A stretch of DNA of 64,000 bases from assembly GCA_947346365.1 (NCBI GenBank), contig CANAAV010000008.1, forward strand, positions 31,879 to 95,878. Reading direction: 5' to 3'. The notes under the pieces are model-generated. The model worked only from the letters and a program-made list of their open reading frames with translations, had not been told where the DNA came from and searched no databases. Positions 50,117-58,659 of the stretch are shown in pieces. Made by a program: the position numbers and the translations under genes. Every line of letters begins with the position of its first letter. Within the stretch, counting starts at the first letter, position 1. The DNA is from an uncultured Flavonifractor sp. (GTDB lineage: Bacteria > Bacillota > Clostridia > Oscillospirales > Oscillospiraceae).

Positions 50117-53026
50117 TTATGCCGGGCTCGGTACGGCGTCCGGGTCGTCGTCGCCGTTGCCGTTGCTGTAGTCCTCGACTTCCTTCAGCAGCGAGAGCAG
50201 CGTCTGCAAGTCCTTAATCTTCTTCAGATCGACCTGCATGATGAGCTTTTGAATGATGACCTGCTTGCCGCCGCTGCTGGAGCCATCGCCTTCGGCGGTG
50301 TCGGTGTCCTCGCTGCTGCGGTCGCCGCCGATGTTGACCTTGGCGACCGGCTCGCGCTGCAAGGCCACCTTTGCTTTCTGGAGCCCCTGCTCCATTGCGT
50401 CGGCGGGGGCGTCCTGGGCCAAGGTCAGCCCGTGGGCGTAGGTGGTCATGGTACGCTGGCCCGATAGGGTCAGGGTGGAGAGCGGGCCCTCCTTCGCGTC
50501 GGAGAACGGGAGGAGGTTGCGGATTTTCTGGAGCCCGCCCTTGACCGCGTCCACTGCGCCGGAGAAGGCTGAACGGATACCGTTGGCGAAAGTGCTGACG
50601 ATCTTCTTGCCGGAGTCGAAGAACCACGTCACGGCCCCCGTGACCGTGTTCTTGATATTGCCCAGGCCGGTCATAAAGGCCGACCCAGCCTCGGTGAATT
50701 TCTGGCCGATGCCCTGAACGATGCCGCTCATGGTGGACGTGAACTTGCCGCCGATCTCGGAGAGCTTTCCTCCGGTGAGATTGTCCAGGAAGGTGAAGCC
50801 CGCCGTGTAGTAGCCCTTAACGCCCTCCATCGCAGCGGCGGCGATGCCTTGGACTCCGCCGCCATGTTGCTCGTAGGCCGTCCGCATATTCCCCAGCTTC
50901 TCGCTGACCGTGGCTCCTGCTGCGTCCAGAATGCTGCCGACTGTGCCAGTGATGGGAGATAATTTCTCAGAAAACTTGTCCTTGATTGCGGTCAATTTGC
51001 CGCCTGTGAGGTTGTCCAGGAAATTGTAACCCGCGCCGAAGACGCCCTTGACCCCCTCGACCGTGGCCGCTGCCGCGCCTCGGATGCCGCCGCCGTTCTC
51101 CTCGTAGGCGGCTTTCAGGCCGTCCAGCTTCCCCCCGGTCAGGCTGTTCAGGGTGTTGAATCCAGCCTCGGTGATGCCCCGGACGCCCTCCATAGTAGCC
51201 GCTGCCACGCCCCGGATGCCGCCGCCGTTCTCCTCGTAGACGGCCTTCAGCTCACCCAGCCGCTGCGCTGCCGCGTCCTTCAGCCCGGAGAGCTTGCCCC
51301 CGGTGAGATTGTCCAAGAAGGTGTACCCGGCTGTGTAGACGCCCTTGACGCCCTCCATCGCAGCCGCTGCCGCGCCTCGGATACCGCCGCCGTGTTCCTC
51401 GTAGGCTCGCTTCATGTTGTCCAGCTTCTCCTGGACGGTGGCTTTCGCCGCCCCCAGGACGCGCCCGATCACGCCGCCGATCGCGCCGAAGATATTCCTG
51501 GCGACCTCCAGGGCTGCGCCCAGCTTCTCCTTGAAGAAGCCCAGAATTGCGTTGACGCCGTTGCGGAACCACTCGCACTTGTTGTAGAGCAGCACCAGGG
51601 CCGCTATGAGGGCCACGATGCCTATGACTATCCAGGTCACGGGGTTGGCGAGCAGGGCCGCTGTAAAGCTCCACACGGAGCCTATAAGCGGTGCCAGTGC
51701 GCCCTTCGCCAATAGGAACCCCGCCTTGAGTATCTTGAAGGCGGAGACCGCCTTGGTAATGACGAGGCCGACGCCGCCGACGACCGCGATCACGGTGCCC
51801 GCCACGGTGAGGAAGCCGCCGATCGCCAGCACGATGAGCATGATGATCTTGACGAGCTCCTTGTTCTCCTCTATCCAGGAGGCGACCTTGGTGAGCACTT
51901 GCTCCCCCTTCCCCATGAGGTCGTTGACCGTGGGGAGGAGGCTGTTGCCTATGGACTCCGTCACGTTGTGGATGCGCTGCTGCAAGCGAGCGAACCGCTC
52001 CGGTTCGGTCTCCTGGATAGCAGACGCCATATCCTGGGCGACTCCGGTGCCCTGACCCATCGCGTCGTAGAGGTTGAGGATATTATCCTGCAAGTCCCCG
52101 GTCTTGGAATACAACAGGTCGATGAGGGCGACGGCTTCGGTGTCCCCGAAAGCCTTTTGCAGCTCCATCTTCTCAGCGGCGTCCATTGTCTCGCCGAACT
52201 TGCCCCGAAGCTGTTCGAGGATTTCAGGCATAGACAGGAGCTGATTGTTGGCGTCAAGGAAGGAGAGGCCCAATGCCTCGCCGCCTTTCGCCGCCGAGCG
52301 GAGGAAGGCTTTGTACTTTGTACCGGCTTCCGCCCCTCCCATGGTGGCTTGCAGCATACCGAGGATTGCAAGCTGTTCCTCCAGAGGGACGTTGGCGGTG
52401 GTGGCCGACGCGCCCAGGCTCTGGATGCCTTGGGCCATGCCGGTGCCGGACGTCTTGAACGCCCGGACGCTTTCCGCTATTCCAGCCGAGAACATTTCCC
52501 CGAACTGGATGTCGGTGAGATCGTCGTAGTAGCCCTTATAGATGCCGTAGCCGGTGGCGAACAGGGAGGTCATTTCCGAGGCCGTCGACTTGGTGGCCTT
52601 GGCGGTCAGGGCTGCGAGAGCGGTAAACTCGGCGACGCCCTCGTCCGACAGGGACGATATGCCGCTCTTGATGTCATAGGCCGCGCTGATGAAGTCGGCC
52701 TTTGTGGTGCCGCTCCACTGGTCGGAGAAGTTTCGGGCCGCACTCTCCAGCGCGTCCAGGTCTTCCACGCCCAGGGAGGCCAGCTCGCCCAAGGCCCGGC
52801 GTGTTTCAAACGTGGCTTCTACGGGGGCGAGCACTGCGCTGGTGATCTGGGAGCCAGCCCCCTGCATCGCAGTGCCCGCCTTGATGAATCCGCCGAAGGT
52901 CTGCCCCAGCGCGTCCAGCTTGGACACGTCCGCCCCCACGCGGGAGGCGATGCCAGCCAGCGGGCCAGAGAGGTGGTCGACCATGTTCATGACAAGCGAC
53001 AATTTGAAGATGGATTCTAAGCTCAC
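50117..53026 (-). CDS. Tail tape measure protein
   Basis: 969 residues. The N-terminal 400 residues form the phage-related tail-tip TMP region (TKADFISAAYDIKSGISSL, GYGIYKGYYDDLTDIQFGEMFSAGIAESV, TMGGAEAGTKYKAFLRSA). A hydrophobic block with three to four membrane-like helices follows (about 390-500), then four tandem repeats (about 540-760), and a helical C-terminus. The start is GTG 53026 with GGAGGTGAG 10 bases upstream, a few bases after the end of the frameshifted chaperone frame. The length should set tail length; by the usual ~1.5 angstrom per residue this gives roughly 145 nm, an estimate only. Confidence 0.92.
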   Translation of the reverse strand: MSLESIFKLSLVMNMVDHLSGPLAGIASRVGADVSKLDALGQTFGGFIKAGTAMQGAGSQITSAVLAPVEATFETRRALGELASLGVEDLDALESAARNFSDQWSGTTKADFISAAYDIKSGISSLSDEGVAEFTALAALTAKATKSTASEMTSLFATGYGIYKGYYDDLTDIQFGEMFSAGIAESVRAFKTSGTGMAQGIQSLGASATTANVPLEEQLAILGMLQATMGGAEAGTKYKAFLRSAAKGGEALGLSFLDANNQLLSMPEILEQLRGKFGETMDAAEKMELQKAFGDTEAVALIDLLYSKTGDLQDNILNLYDAMGQGTGVAQDMASAIQETEPERFARLQQRIHNVTESIGNSLLPTVNDLMGKGEQVLTKVASWIEENKELVKIIMLIVLAIGGFLTVAGTVIAVVGGVGLVITKAVSAFKILKAGFLLAKGALAPLIGSVWSFTAALLANPVTWIVIGIVALIAALVLLYNKCEWFRNGVNAILGFFKEKLGAALEVARNIFGAIGGVIGRVLGAAKATVQEKLDNMKRAYEEHGGGIRGAAAAAMEGVKGVYTAGYTFLDNLTGGKLSGLKDAAAQRLGELKAVYEENGGGIRGVAAATMEGVRGITEAGFNTLNSLTGGKLDGLKAAYEENGGGIRGAAAATVEGVKGVFGAGYNFLDNLTGGKLTAIKDKFSEKLSPITGTVGSILDAAGATVSEKLGNMRTAYEQHGGGVQGIAAAAMEGVKGYYTAGFTFLDNLTGGKLSEIGGKFTSTMSGIVQGIGQKFTEAGSAFMTGLGNIKNTVTGAVTWFFDSGKKIVSTFANGIRSAFSGAVDAVKGGLQKIRNLLPFSDAKEGPLSTLTLSGQRTMTTYAHGLTLAQDAPADAMEQGLQKAKVALQREPVAKVNIGGDRSSEDTDTAEGDGSSSGGKQVIIQKLIMQVDLKKIKDLQTLLSLLKEVEDYSNGNGDDDPDAVPSPA
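50760..51410 (-). repeat. Four tandem repeats in the tape measure gene
   Basis: Four copies of a unit reading YE(E/Q)xGGGIRGxAAAxxEGVKG...AGYxFLDNLTGGKL. Copies begin near 51405, 51240, 51105 and 50885 on the minus strand and are spaced by about 45-75 residues. DNA similarity is high enough (for example GAGATTGTC-like stretches at FLDNLTGG) to allow recombination that changes tail length. Confidence 0.8.
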
Positions 53027-53043
53027 ACTGCTCTCACCTCCAT

Positions 53044-53642
53044 TTACGAGGAGAACACTTCGCTGATCGCTCGAGCGAGGATGTCCTTCTCCATCTCTTG
53101 GACGACGCGAGCCTTTGCCACATAGTCCAGAAATACGCCGATGTCGCTGATTGCTTCAGGGTCAAATTGCTCTAAGAGAGGCAGGGGAAGGAAGCGATAT
53201 ATCTCCAGGAGCCCTGTTTCTATAGCGTTCTCCCTGACCCCCGCGACCTTCTCCCTTAGAGTTTCTTCAAATTTACCGCGTTAGTCAGGCCCAGGATGTC
53301 CGTGAGCTTGCCGCCGATCGCAATGGCCACGCCGGGATAGGTCTCGGCGTCGGCGGTGAGCCTGGCTTCATCCTCTTCCACCACGGCGTCCAGCATGAAC
53401 CGTTTGCTGGCCTTGGATGCGCCGATCTGGGCCAGCGTTTTGACGTAGCGGTCATAGCTGGCCACGCTGGGCCGCTTGAAGCGGTAAACGAGCTCGACCT
53501 CGTTCTCGTCGTCCTCGGAGACCGTCATGCCGATGCGGTAGACCTTGCCGTACTTCGCCTTCAGCTCCTCGTCGCTGGCCAGCTTGGGCGCAGCGGAGGA
53601 AATGGGGTTATCTTTCATGTTTTCCATGGGGGTGTCCTCCAT
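53044..53642 (-). CDS. Tail assembly chaperone, long form made by -1 frameshift (G-T type)
   Basis: Reading the upstream 128-codon frame to AAT-TTG (codons 124-125) and slipping back one base continues in a second frame as KFEETLREKVAGVREN... for about 74 more codons to TAA 53044, just before the tape measure gene. The downstream frame has no start codon of its own with a ribosome binding site. The layout copies lambda G/GT and Mu gp41. The long form would bridge the tape measure protein to the tube during tail assembly. Confidence 0.8.
53256..53642 (-). CDS. Tail assembly chaperone, short form
   Basis: 128 residues from ATG 53642. Acidic N-terminus, then KYGKVYRIGMTVSEDDENEVELVYRFKRPSVASYDRYVKT and a helical region. 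It resembles short tail assembly chaperones by size, charge and position between the tube and tape measure genes. The frame ends at 53256; a slippery heptamer lies five codons earlier. Confidence 0.78.
   Translation of the reverse strand: MEDTPMENMKDNPISSAAPKLASDEELKAKYGKVYRIGMTVSEDDENEVELVYRFKRPSVASYDRYVKTLAQIGASKASKRFMLDAVVEEDEARLTADAETYPGVAIAIGGKLTDILGLTNAVNLKKL
53268..53274 (-). promoter_or_regulatory. Programmed -1 ribosomal frameshift site A_AAT_TTG
   Basis: Reading minus strand from 53274, the heptamer AAATTTG fits X_XXY_YYZ exactly in the frame of the chaperone gene (AAT is codon 124, TTG codon 125). The zero frame ends three codons later and the -1 frame is open for 74 codons. Confidence 0.85.
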
Positions 53643-53667
53643 TTCTCAATTATTCTGGGAATAACGC

Positions 53668-54105
53668 TCAGGCGGGCTCCAGGCCGTCCGTGACGATGCC
53701 GCCGACGATCATCATGTCGATGTCCACGGTCAGGCCCTTGTCGCCCTGGGCGGCTTTGTGGCTTCGCTTGGTGAGCTTGACGATCTTCAGCTCGTCCATG
53801 TGGGTCTTCTCCCCCTCGTTGGCGTAGGAAACGACGATGGAGGGGATGGTCAGTTTGTAGAAGGGGATGCCCTGGGATTTACACCATTTCAGGAACTCCT
53901 CGTAGTCGTCCCGGAGCAAGGAGATTTTCCCGGAGGACTTATAGTTTCCGGTGCCATAGCCGCGAGGCCGGTGGCCGTATCCGTAGGATTCCTCCATCTC
54001 CATCTCGTCGTCGTAGCTGATCTCCTGCACAACGAGAGCCAGACCGGGGAACTTGACGTCGACGTCGCCCCAGTCGTAGGCTTTGCCGTTTACTTTGAGG
54101 CTCAT
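53668..54105 (-). CDS. Probable tail tube protein
   Basis: 145 residues, beta-rich, with the long central loop MEMEESYGYGHRPRGYGTGNYKSSGKISLLRDD typical of tube proteins of contractile phages. It follows the sheath gene by 21 bases and precedes the chaperone gene. Assigned by fold-like pattern and position (Mu gpM equivalent). Confidence 0.8.
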   Translation of the reverse strand: MSLKVNGKAYDWGDVDVKFPGLALVVQEISYDDEMEMEESYGYGHRPRGYGTGNYKSSGKISLLRDDYEEFLKWCKSQGIPFYKLTIPSIVVSYANEGEKTHMDELKIVKLTKRSHKAAQGDKGLTVDIDMMIVGGIVTDGLEPA

Positions 54106-54126
54106 AGTCTCTTATCCTCCCTTCTG

Positions 54127-55572
54127 TCACGCAGTGATCGGGGCGCGGCCCAGGTCGATCTCCACCTCGCGGATGTAGCCCCTGGAGAGGTAGCGGATTT
54201 TGACCCGCATGGTCTCGTCCTCCAGGAACGTCTCCTCGTGCCCCTCCTTAACGATGATCTCATAGGAGCTGATCTCCTTGTTCTTCACCATGCGGTCGAG
54301 AGGGGTGGCGATGAACTTCGCCCGGGCCTCCAGCTCGCCCTGGATGTCCGTCAGGTCAATGTCGTCATTCTTGAACAACAGAGCCTTCTTCCGGGTCTCC
54401 CGGACGATCTTGTTCCTGACGCGCACGTCCTCGGCGTAGCGGTAGTCGCTCCCGTCCGGGCACATCATCTTGGTGTGGTAGACGTAGAGGTCGTCCAGAC
54501 CGTCGTACTCCCGGAAGGTCAGGTACCCAGCCACGTCCAGGAACTCGATGATGGTATTATCGTAGCCAGCCGGGATAAGCTCCAGGAGCTGCGTCTCCGG
54601 GAAGCCGTAGCCCGCCTCGGGCTGGGTCTTGCCGATGGAGACCTGGACGGGGGCCTTGGCGTAGCGGCCCGACACCAGCCCGGCGAGGTTGACATTCTGC
54701 GTGGTGCCGTCCAGCCGGACGAGCTTGCCCCAGGCCGCACAGACCTGGATGTCGGTGTTCTTGATCTTCTTCCGGTTCGCTTCCATCTGAAACGCCCAGT
54801 CGTGGAGGTCGCCGTCCACGTCCGCCTGGGGGAACGCCGCCTCCAGCAGAATAAAGGCAGGCTTGTGGTAGACGTTCATGAGCTCCTTCTGGGCTTCGCT
54901 CATAGCTTGCCAGAGGGGGAGGGTGCTCTCCCCAACAATGTGGATGAACTCAAACTCCTGCGTGAACTCCTTCAGCCTGTCTACTGCTGCCAGTACGTCG
55001 CCGTTGGTCATAGCCGGGGCCGTGGAGCTGAAGGTGAAGGTGTCACCCACCAGGAAGGAGCTGGGCTTCTGGTCGACCTCCGCTGCCTCGGCGAACTGGA
55101 CGGTCAGGCCCGTCCCCTCCAGGGCGTAGGAGCCGGTCACAGGGACGGTGATCTCGTCGGTGAAGCTGTGGCCTCCATTGATGGAGGCTTTGAAGGCTGC
55201 GGTGTTCAGCCCGCCCTGGGCGGTGATCTGGATAACCACCTGGAAGGCGTTGGTGGGGGAGCCGTCCACGGTCAAGCTGCCTCCGCCATCCCCCTCCTGC
55301 ACCACGGGGGCCAGAGTGCCCGCCGTAGTTGCGGCGACCGGGAGGCAGAAGATGCGGGCCGCGCCGCCCTGGACGGCGTCCATGGTGGCGTCCGCCAGTG
55401 GGGACAGGCCCAGCCGACCCCTGATCTTGGCGGCGTCCATGTCGCCGGTGATGATGATCGGCGTGTCGGACACCACGGGCGAGGCCCCGATCTTGACGCT
55501 CAGCCCGTCGCCGGTGGCGGTCGCAAAGCCGAGCAGACCGTCAGAAATGATTGTCTTAACGTCTCTAAGCAT
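54127..55572 (-). CDS. Contractile tail sheath protein (Mu gpL equivalent, DUF2586-like)
   Basis: 481 residues. It starts MLRDVKTIISDGLLGFAT and ends in the conserved C-terminal beta domain (LDRMVKNKEISSYEIIVKEG, VKIRYLSRGYIREVEIDL) expected of sheath subunits. The central domain (FEFIHIVGESTLPLWQAMSE) matches DUF2586-type sheaths. It shows the phage is a myovirus. Confidence 0.85.
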   Translation of the reverse strand: MLRDVKTIISDGLLGFATATGDGLSVKIGASPVVSDTPIIITGDMDAAKIRGRLGLSPLADATMDAVQGGAARIFCLPVAATTAGTLAPVVQEGDGGGSLTVDGSPTNAFQVVIQITAQGGLNTAAFKASINGGHSFTDEITVPVTGSYALEGTGLTVQFAEAAEVDQKPSSFLVGDTFTFSSTAPAMTNGDVLAAVDRLKEFTQEFEFIHIVGESTLPLWQAMSEAQKELMNVYHKPAFILLEAAFPQADVDGDLHDWAFQMEANRKKIKNTDIQVCAAWGKLVRLDGTTQNVNLAGLVSGRYAKAPVQVSIGKTQPEAGYGFPETQLLELIPAGYDNTIIEFLDVAGYLTFREYDGLDDLYVYHTKMMCPDGSDYRYAEDVRVRNKIVRETRKKALLFKNDDIDLTDIQGELEARAKFIATPLDRMVKNKEISSYEIIVKEGHEETFLEDETMRVKIRYLSRGYIREVEIDLGRAPITA

Positions 55573-55578
55573 TGCTTC

Positions 55579-55809
55579 TTAGCCTCGCTTTCCTTGGGGT
55601 GCGCCCATGGGGGCCCCGGTAAAATCGGCAACCGCCTGGAGGAACGCCTCCTCGGTCATAGCCCTGCCGGGCTTCCAGTCATTCGCGGCACATACGCCAG
55701 CGAAGATGGGCCGCGTAACCTTGTGCTTCTCCCGGAGCGTATCAATCGACAGCAGCTCCTGGGGCTGCGCCGCTGCGGGCGCAGCTTCCGGCTTGCTTCT
55801 ACTCGCCAT
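55579..55809 (-). CDS. Small conserved phage protein (Mu gp38 position)
   Basis: 76 residues; an Ala/Pro/Gln-rich N-terminus and a helical C-terminus (IDTLREKHKVTRPIFAGVCAANDWKPGRAMTEEAFLQAVADF). Overlaps the gp37-type gene by 11 bases and ends 6 bases before the sheath gene. No function known to me. Confidence 0.6.
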   Translation of the reverse strand: MASRSKPEAAPAAAQPQELLSIDTLREKHKVTRPIFAGVCAANDWKPGRAMTEEAFLQAVADFTGAPMGAPQGKRG

Positions 55810-56320
55810 CTGTATTCTCCTTTCCGTTTATTTTCTCGATCTCGACCACCTCGACGTGGGTCAGCGGCCCGAAGTCCGTGTCCTTGTAGACGCCGCCGTT
55901 GAAGGTGACCGTCACGCGGACGGCGACCTGGGCCTTGAGCAGCGCGTCCTCGGTATCGACCCACTCCACGCCCTCTATCTCCAGCGGGACGAAATTCCCG
56001 TCGACCGTGATGCCACGGTCAAGTAGCGAGACGAACTTCTCCAGCATAGCCTCCACGGTGTCGTCTGTGTAGTCGCCTATGAGTACAACGAAGGTGACAG
56101 CCCGGTCAAAAACCTTGCGCCGTTTGTGTTTCGCTCCCTCTTCATCCCTAAATCGCTTTTTGGAGCCGTTTCGGGCGTAGGCTTCCCGTTCAAACAGAAC
56201 TGCACCGATGTGGGACTCTTGGCTTTTCTGGAGGGCTTTCAGGGCTGTGTACGGTCTCGACTTGAGCCCCGCCGCCACCAACTTCTCCAGGAGGTATTGC
56301 TTGCTTTGCCCGTAGAGCAT
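55799..56320 (-). CDS. Mu gp37-like protein (DUF1834 type), possible tail terminator
   Basis: 173 residues. Alternating strands and helices (VFDRAVTFVVLIGDYTDDTVEAMLEKFVSLLDRGI, AQVAVRVTVTFNGGVYKDTDFG) fit the gp37/tail-terminator fold. Position between gpG and sheath genes agrees. ATG 56320 follows the gpG stop by 3 bases. Confidence 0.7.
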   Translation of the reverse strand: MLYGQSKQYLLEKLVAAGLKSRPYTALKALQKSQESHIGAVLFEREAYARNGSKKRFRDEEGAKHKRRKVFDRAVTFVVLIGDYTDDTVEAMLEKFVSLLDRGITVDGNFVPLEIEGVEWVDTEDALLKAQVAVRVTVTFNGGVYKDTDFGPLTHVEVVEIEKINGKENTDGE

Positions 56321-56323
56321 GGG

Positions 56324-56815
56324 TCAGCCCTCCCTTCCGATGAAGTCCTCCACGGTGGCCTTCATCTCCTGCATATCTTCGTCCGACAGGCCGAGGAAGG
56401 GCCGGGCCGGGATTTTGACGCGCACCTGTTTCTTGGAGACCCACTTGCCGTTGTACTGGAACCGCAGCACTTTCTTCCTGCGGGCCCGGATGGTGCGCCC
56501 AGGCTCACCGAACTGATGGGTCGCTGCGTGTTTGGCGTTGGTGCCGACCGCAAAGCCGGAGGCGTCCGATCTCGCGTGGATGGAGTTGCGGAGCTGGGCG
56601 GTCTTGACCAGGGTCTTGCCGCCCTCCAGTATTGCCCGCTTGGAACTCTTCCACCTCCGCCCGTCCGGGCCCTTGCTCTGCCGGAAGCGTTCCAGGGTTG
56701 ACTCCCGGACGCCCTGGGCGAGTGCGGCGTTGATACTGCGGCGGTCGATCTCGGAGAAGCTCCGTATCCTGCGGAGCATAGCTCGGGTGTCACCTTCCAG
56801 GCGGATGTCGTACAT
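56324..56815 (-). CDS. Virion morphogenesis / tail completion protein (Mu gpG, P2 gpS family)
   Basis: 163 residues. Family marks: INAALAQGVRESTLERFRQSKGPDGRRWKSS, then LRNSIHARSDASGFAVGTNAKHAATHQFGEPG and PARPFLGLSDED. ATG 56815, 3 bases after gp36. Joins the head and tail. Confidence 0.88.
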   Translation of the reverse strand: MYDIRLEGDTRAMLRRIRSFSEIDRRSINAALAQGVRESTLERFRQSKGPDGRRWKSSKRAILEGGKTLVKTAQLRNSIHARSDASGFAVGTNAKHAATHQFGEPGRTIRARRKKVLRFQYNGKWVSKKQVRVKIPARPFLGLSDEDMQEMKATVEDFIGREG

Positions 56816-56818
56816 AGC

Positions 56819-57277
56819 TCACATCCCCCTCATCTGCCCCCGGCTGAACAGCCGGGGGTTTGACTTGACGGTGAAGCCGATCGCGGCAGCGGCAGCGGGG
56901 TCGCCATCAGCATCGGCCCCGATGGAGACCTTGCCCTCCGCCACCAGGGTGAGGAACTTGACCGCCGCATTGTAGCGGTTGAGGTAGGTCTTCTGATCTG
57001 TCCCCTCGTCGATGCCGATGCGGGAGAACAGGTTATAGACCGCGATGTCCTTTGAAAACTTGTTGATGACCTTGGGGACAGGGGCGAGAGGGACGGCGTA
57101 CCTTTTAGCGAGGTAGCCGTCGATCTCGCCGTCCGCGTCGGCGATCGCCGCGTCAATGATGGGGGCGACCAGCTCCTCCCGCTTCGCGGGCTCCTCAATA
57201 AAGGTGTCCCCGATGATCGCGTTGAGGGCGTCGTCCTTTATCATCTCCCGAACTTCTGCCCTGGTGCTGTAGCTCAT
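56819..57277 (-). CDS. Mu gp36-like protein (DUF1320), head-tail connector region
   Basis: 152 residues. All-helical N-terminus with IDAAIADADGEIDGYLAKRYAVPL and FSKDIAVYNLFSR, the DUF1320 signature. Located after the major head protein as in Mu. Probably an adaptor at the portal. Confidence 0.87.
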   Translation of the reverse strand: MSYSTRAEVREMIKDDALNAIIGDTFIEEPAKREELVAPIIDAAIADADGEIDGYLAKRYAVPLAPVPKVINKFSKDIAVYNLFSRIGIDEGTDQKTYLNRYNAAVKFLTLVAEGKVSIGADADGDPAAAAAIGFTVKSNPRLFSRGQMRGM

Positions 57278-57294
57278 GCCGCCCCTCCTCTCCG

Positions 57295-58188
57295 TCAGTC
57301 AGCAGCCCCGGTGCCGTCAGAGCCGAAGGCCATCTGCCAGAAGCCGAAGCCCACGTTGCCGCGGCTGTCCGCACCGTAGAGGAACTGTTTCTTCATGAAC
57401 ACGTTCTCGTCAGTCTCCTGGGTCTTGGAGACGAATTTGGCCTTTTTTCTCTGCTGGTAGATCAGCGGCTTCACGGGCCGGTTGGTGCAGAGCAGGAACC
57501 AGGAGGAGTCGTGACCGGCGAGCTGGGGAACGACCACGGGCTTCGCGGTGCCCTGCATGGTGTTCTTGGTGCCGTTCACGAAGTCGGCGACCAGAATGTC
57601 CCGGGCCTCCTTCTCCAGAGCGGGCGGGACGATCAGCTTATCCGGGACAAGGTTCAGGGCCCGGCCCTTGCTGTTGGTGAGGGACATGATTGCGGTGCGG
57701 GCCGCAATATAGGCGTCCATACTCAGCTTGGCGTGGCTCATGTTGGAGACGGTCTTCTCGCCGATTTTGTGGGCGGCGGAGAAGAACGGCTGGCCGTCGA
57801 AGCACTTCGCCGTGAAGCCGTCGGCCAGCAGCTTGAAGATCAGCTCGTCCGGGTGCGTCGCCGCCGACTGCGCCAGCATTTCAATCCGCACATTGTAGAT
57901 GCCCAGCTTATCGTCCTCGATTGCGTTGCGGTCGACGCCCACGGTCAGCTCGAAGTCCTTGTTCTTGATGGTGTAGTCGCTGGCGGTGAGGTTCTGCACC
58001 TCACGGTCGCCGATCCACTCCCTCATGCCCGGGATGTCACCCAGCCAGGCGTAGGTCTCCGAGTCGGTGGTGGAGGGGATGACGGAGGCAATCTCGGTGT
58101 ACATCGGCTGCACTTCCGTCAGGGCCTTGTTGAAGATGGTGTTAAACGCGACATAGATGCCGCGCAGGGTCTGGGGGTTGATAACCAT
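57295..58188 (-). CDS. Mu-like major head (capsid) protein gpT
   Basis: 297 residues. MVINPQTLRGIYVAFNTIFNKAL and SETYAWLGDIPGMREWIGDREVQNL are characteristic of gpT (HK97 fold). The C-terminus ends with FLYGADSRGNVGFGFWQMAFGSDG. Preceded by protease and decoration-like genes. Confidence 0.93.
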   Translation of the reverse strand: MVINPQTLRGIYVAFNTIFNKALTEVQPMYTEIASVIPSTTDSETYAWLGDIPGMREWIGDREVQNLTASDYTIKNKDFELTVGVDRNAIEDDKLGIYNVRIEMLAQSAATHPDELIFKLLADGFTAKCFDGQPFFSAAHKIGEKTVSNMSHAKLSMDAYIAARTAIMSLTNSKGRALNLVPDKLIVPPALEKEARDILVADFVNGTKNTMQGTAKPVVVPQLAGHDSSWFLLCTNRPVKPLIYQQRKKAKFVSKTQETDENVFMKKQFLYGADSRGNVGFGFWQMAFGSDGTGAAD

Positions 58189-58212
58189 AACGCATTATCC
58201 TCCTTTTGTTCG

Positions 58213-58653
58213 TTAGGTGCTGGCGGCGGGGGCGGTCAGGCCGTTGCCGATCTCCACGGCGACGCCGTTGTCGTCGACCCGGATAACCAGCCCGGCGACC
58301 GAGGCTCCGGTGGCCAGGGCGGTCACGGTCTGGTCGTCCTGGATATAGCAGGGCTTGAGAACGTGGCCCGCGCCGACCTTGTTGACAGCGGTGCTGGTGT
58401 TGGCGTAGACGAACACGCCCCGGGTGACCCGGATGACCAGCTCACCGTCGCCGCCCGTGTTCTCCACGGTCTCCTCGGCCCGGCCCGCCGCTGTCAGGCC
58501 CGCCGCCTTCTTCCCGGGGATAGCGTAGCCGTCCGCGTCCAGGGCGACCAGGGCCCCCTGGTAGATGGTGGTCTTGGCCTTTACCGGCAGGACGAGCTGT
58601 TTGCCGCCGTTCATGATCTCAGTGGTATCTCTCGCGTTAGCCAAAGCTCCCAT
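58213..58653 (-). CDS. Head decoration-like / capsid cement protein
   Basis: 146 residues, beta-rich, with GALVALDADGYAIPGKKAAGLTAAGRAEETVEN and VTRGVFVYANTS, a pattern of DUF2190-type capsid cement proteins. Six bases after the protease gene. Role in capsid stability is inferred. Confidence 0.7.
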   Translation of the reverse strand: MGALANARDTTEIMNGGKQLVLPVKAKTTIYQGALVALDADGYAIPGKKAAGLTAAGRAEETVENTGGDGELVIRVTRGVFVYANTSTAVNKVGAGHVLKPCYIQDDQTVTALATGASVAGLVIRVDDNGVAVEIGNGLTAPAAST

Positions 58654-58659
58654 AGTGCC

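Noticed and set aside
53758-55902. 714-codon plus-strand open frame
   Set aside because: It lies entirely antisense to the tube, sheath and gp37 genes, is low in recognizable motifs, and arises from GC-biased third positions.
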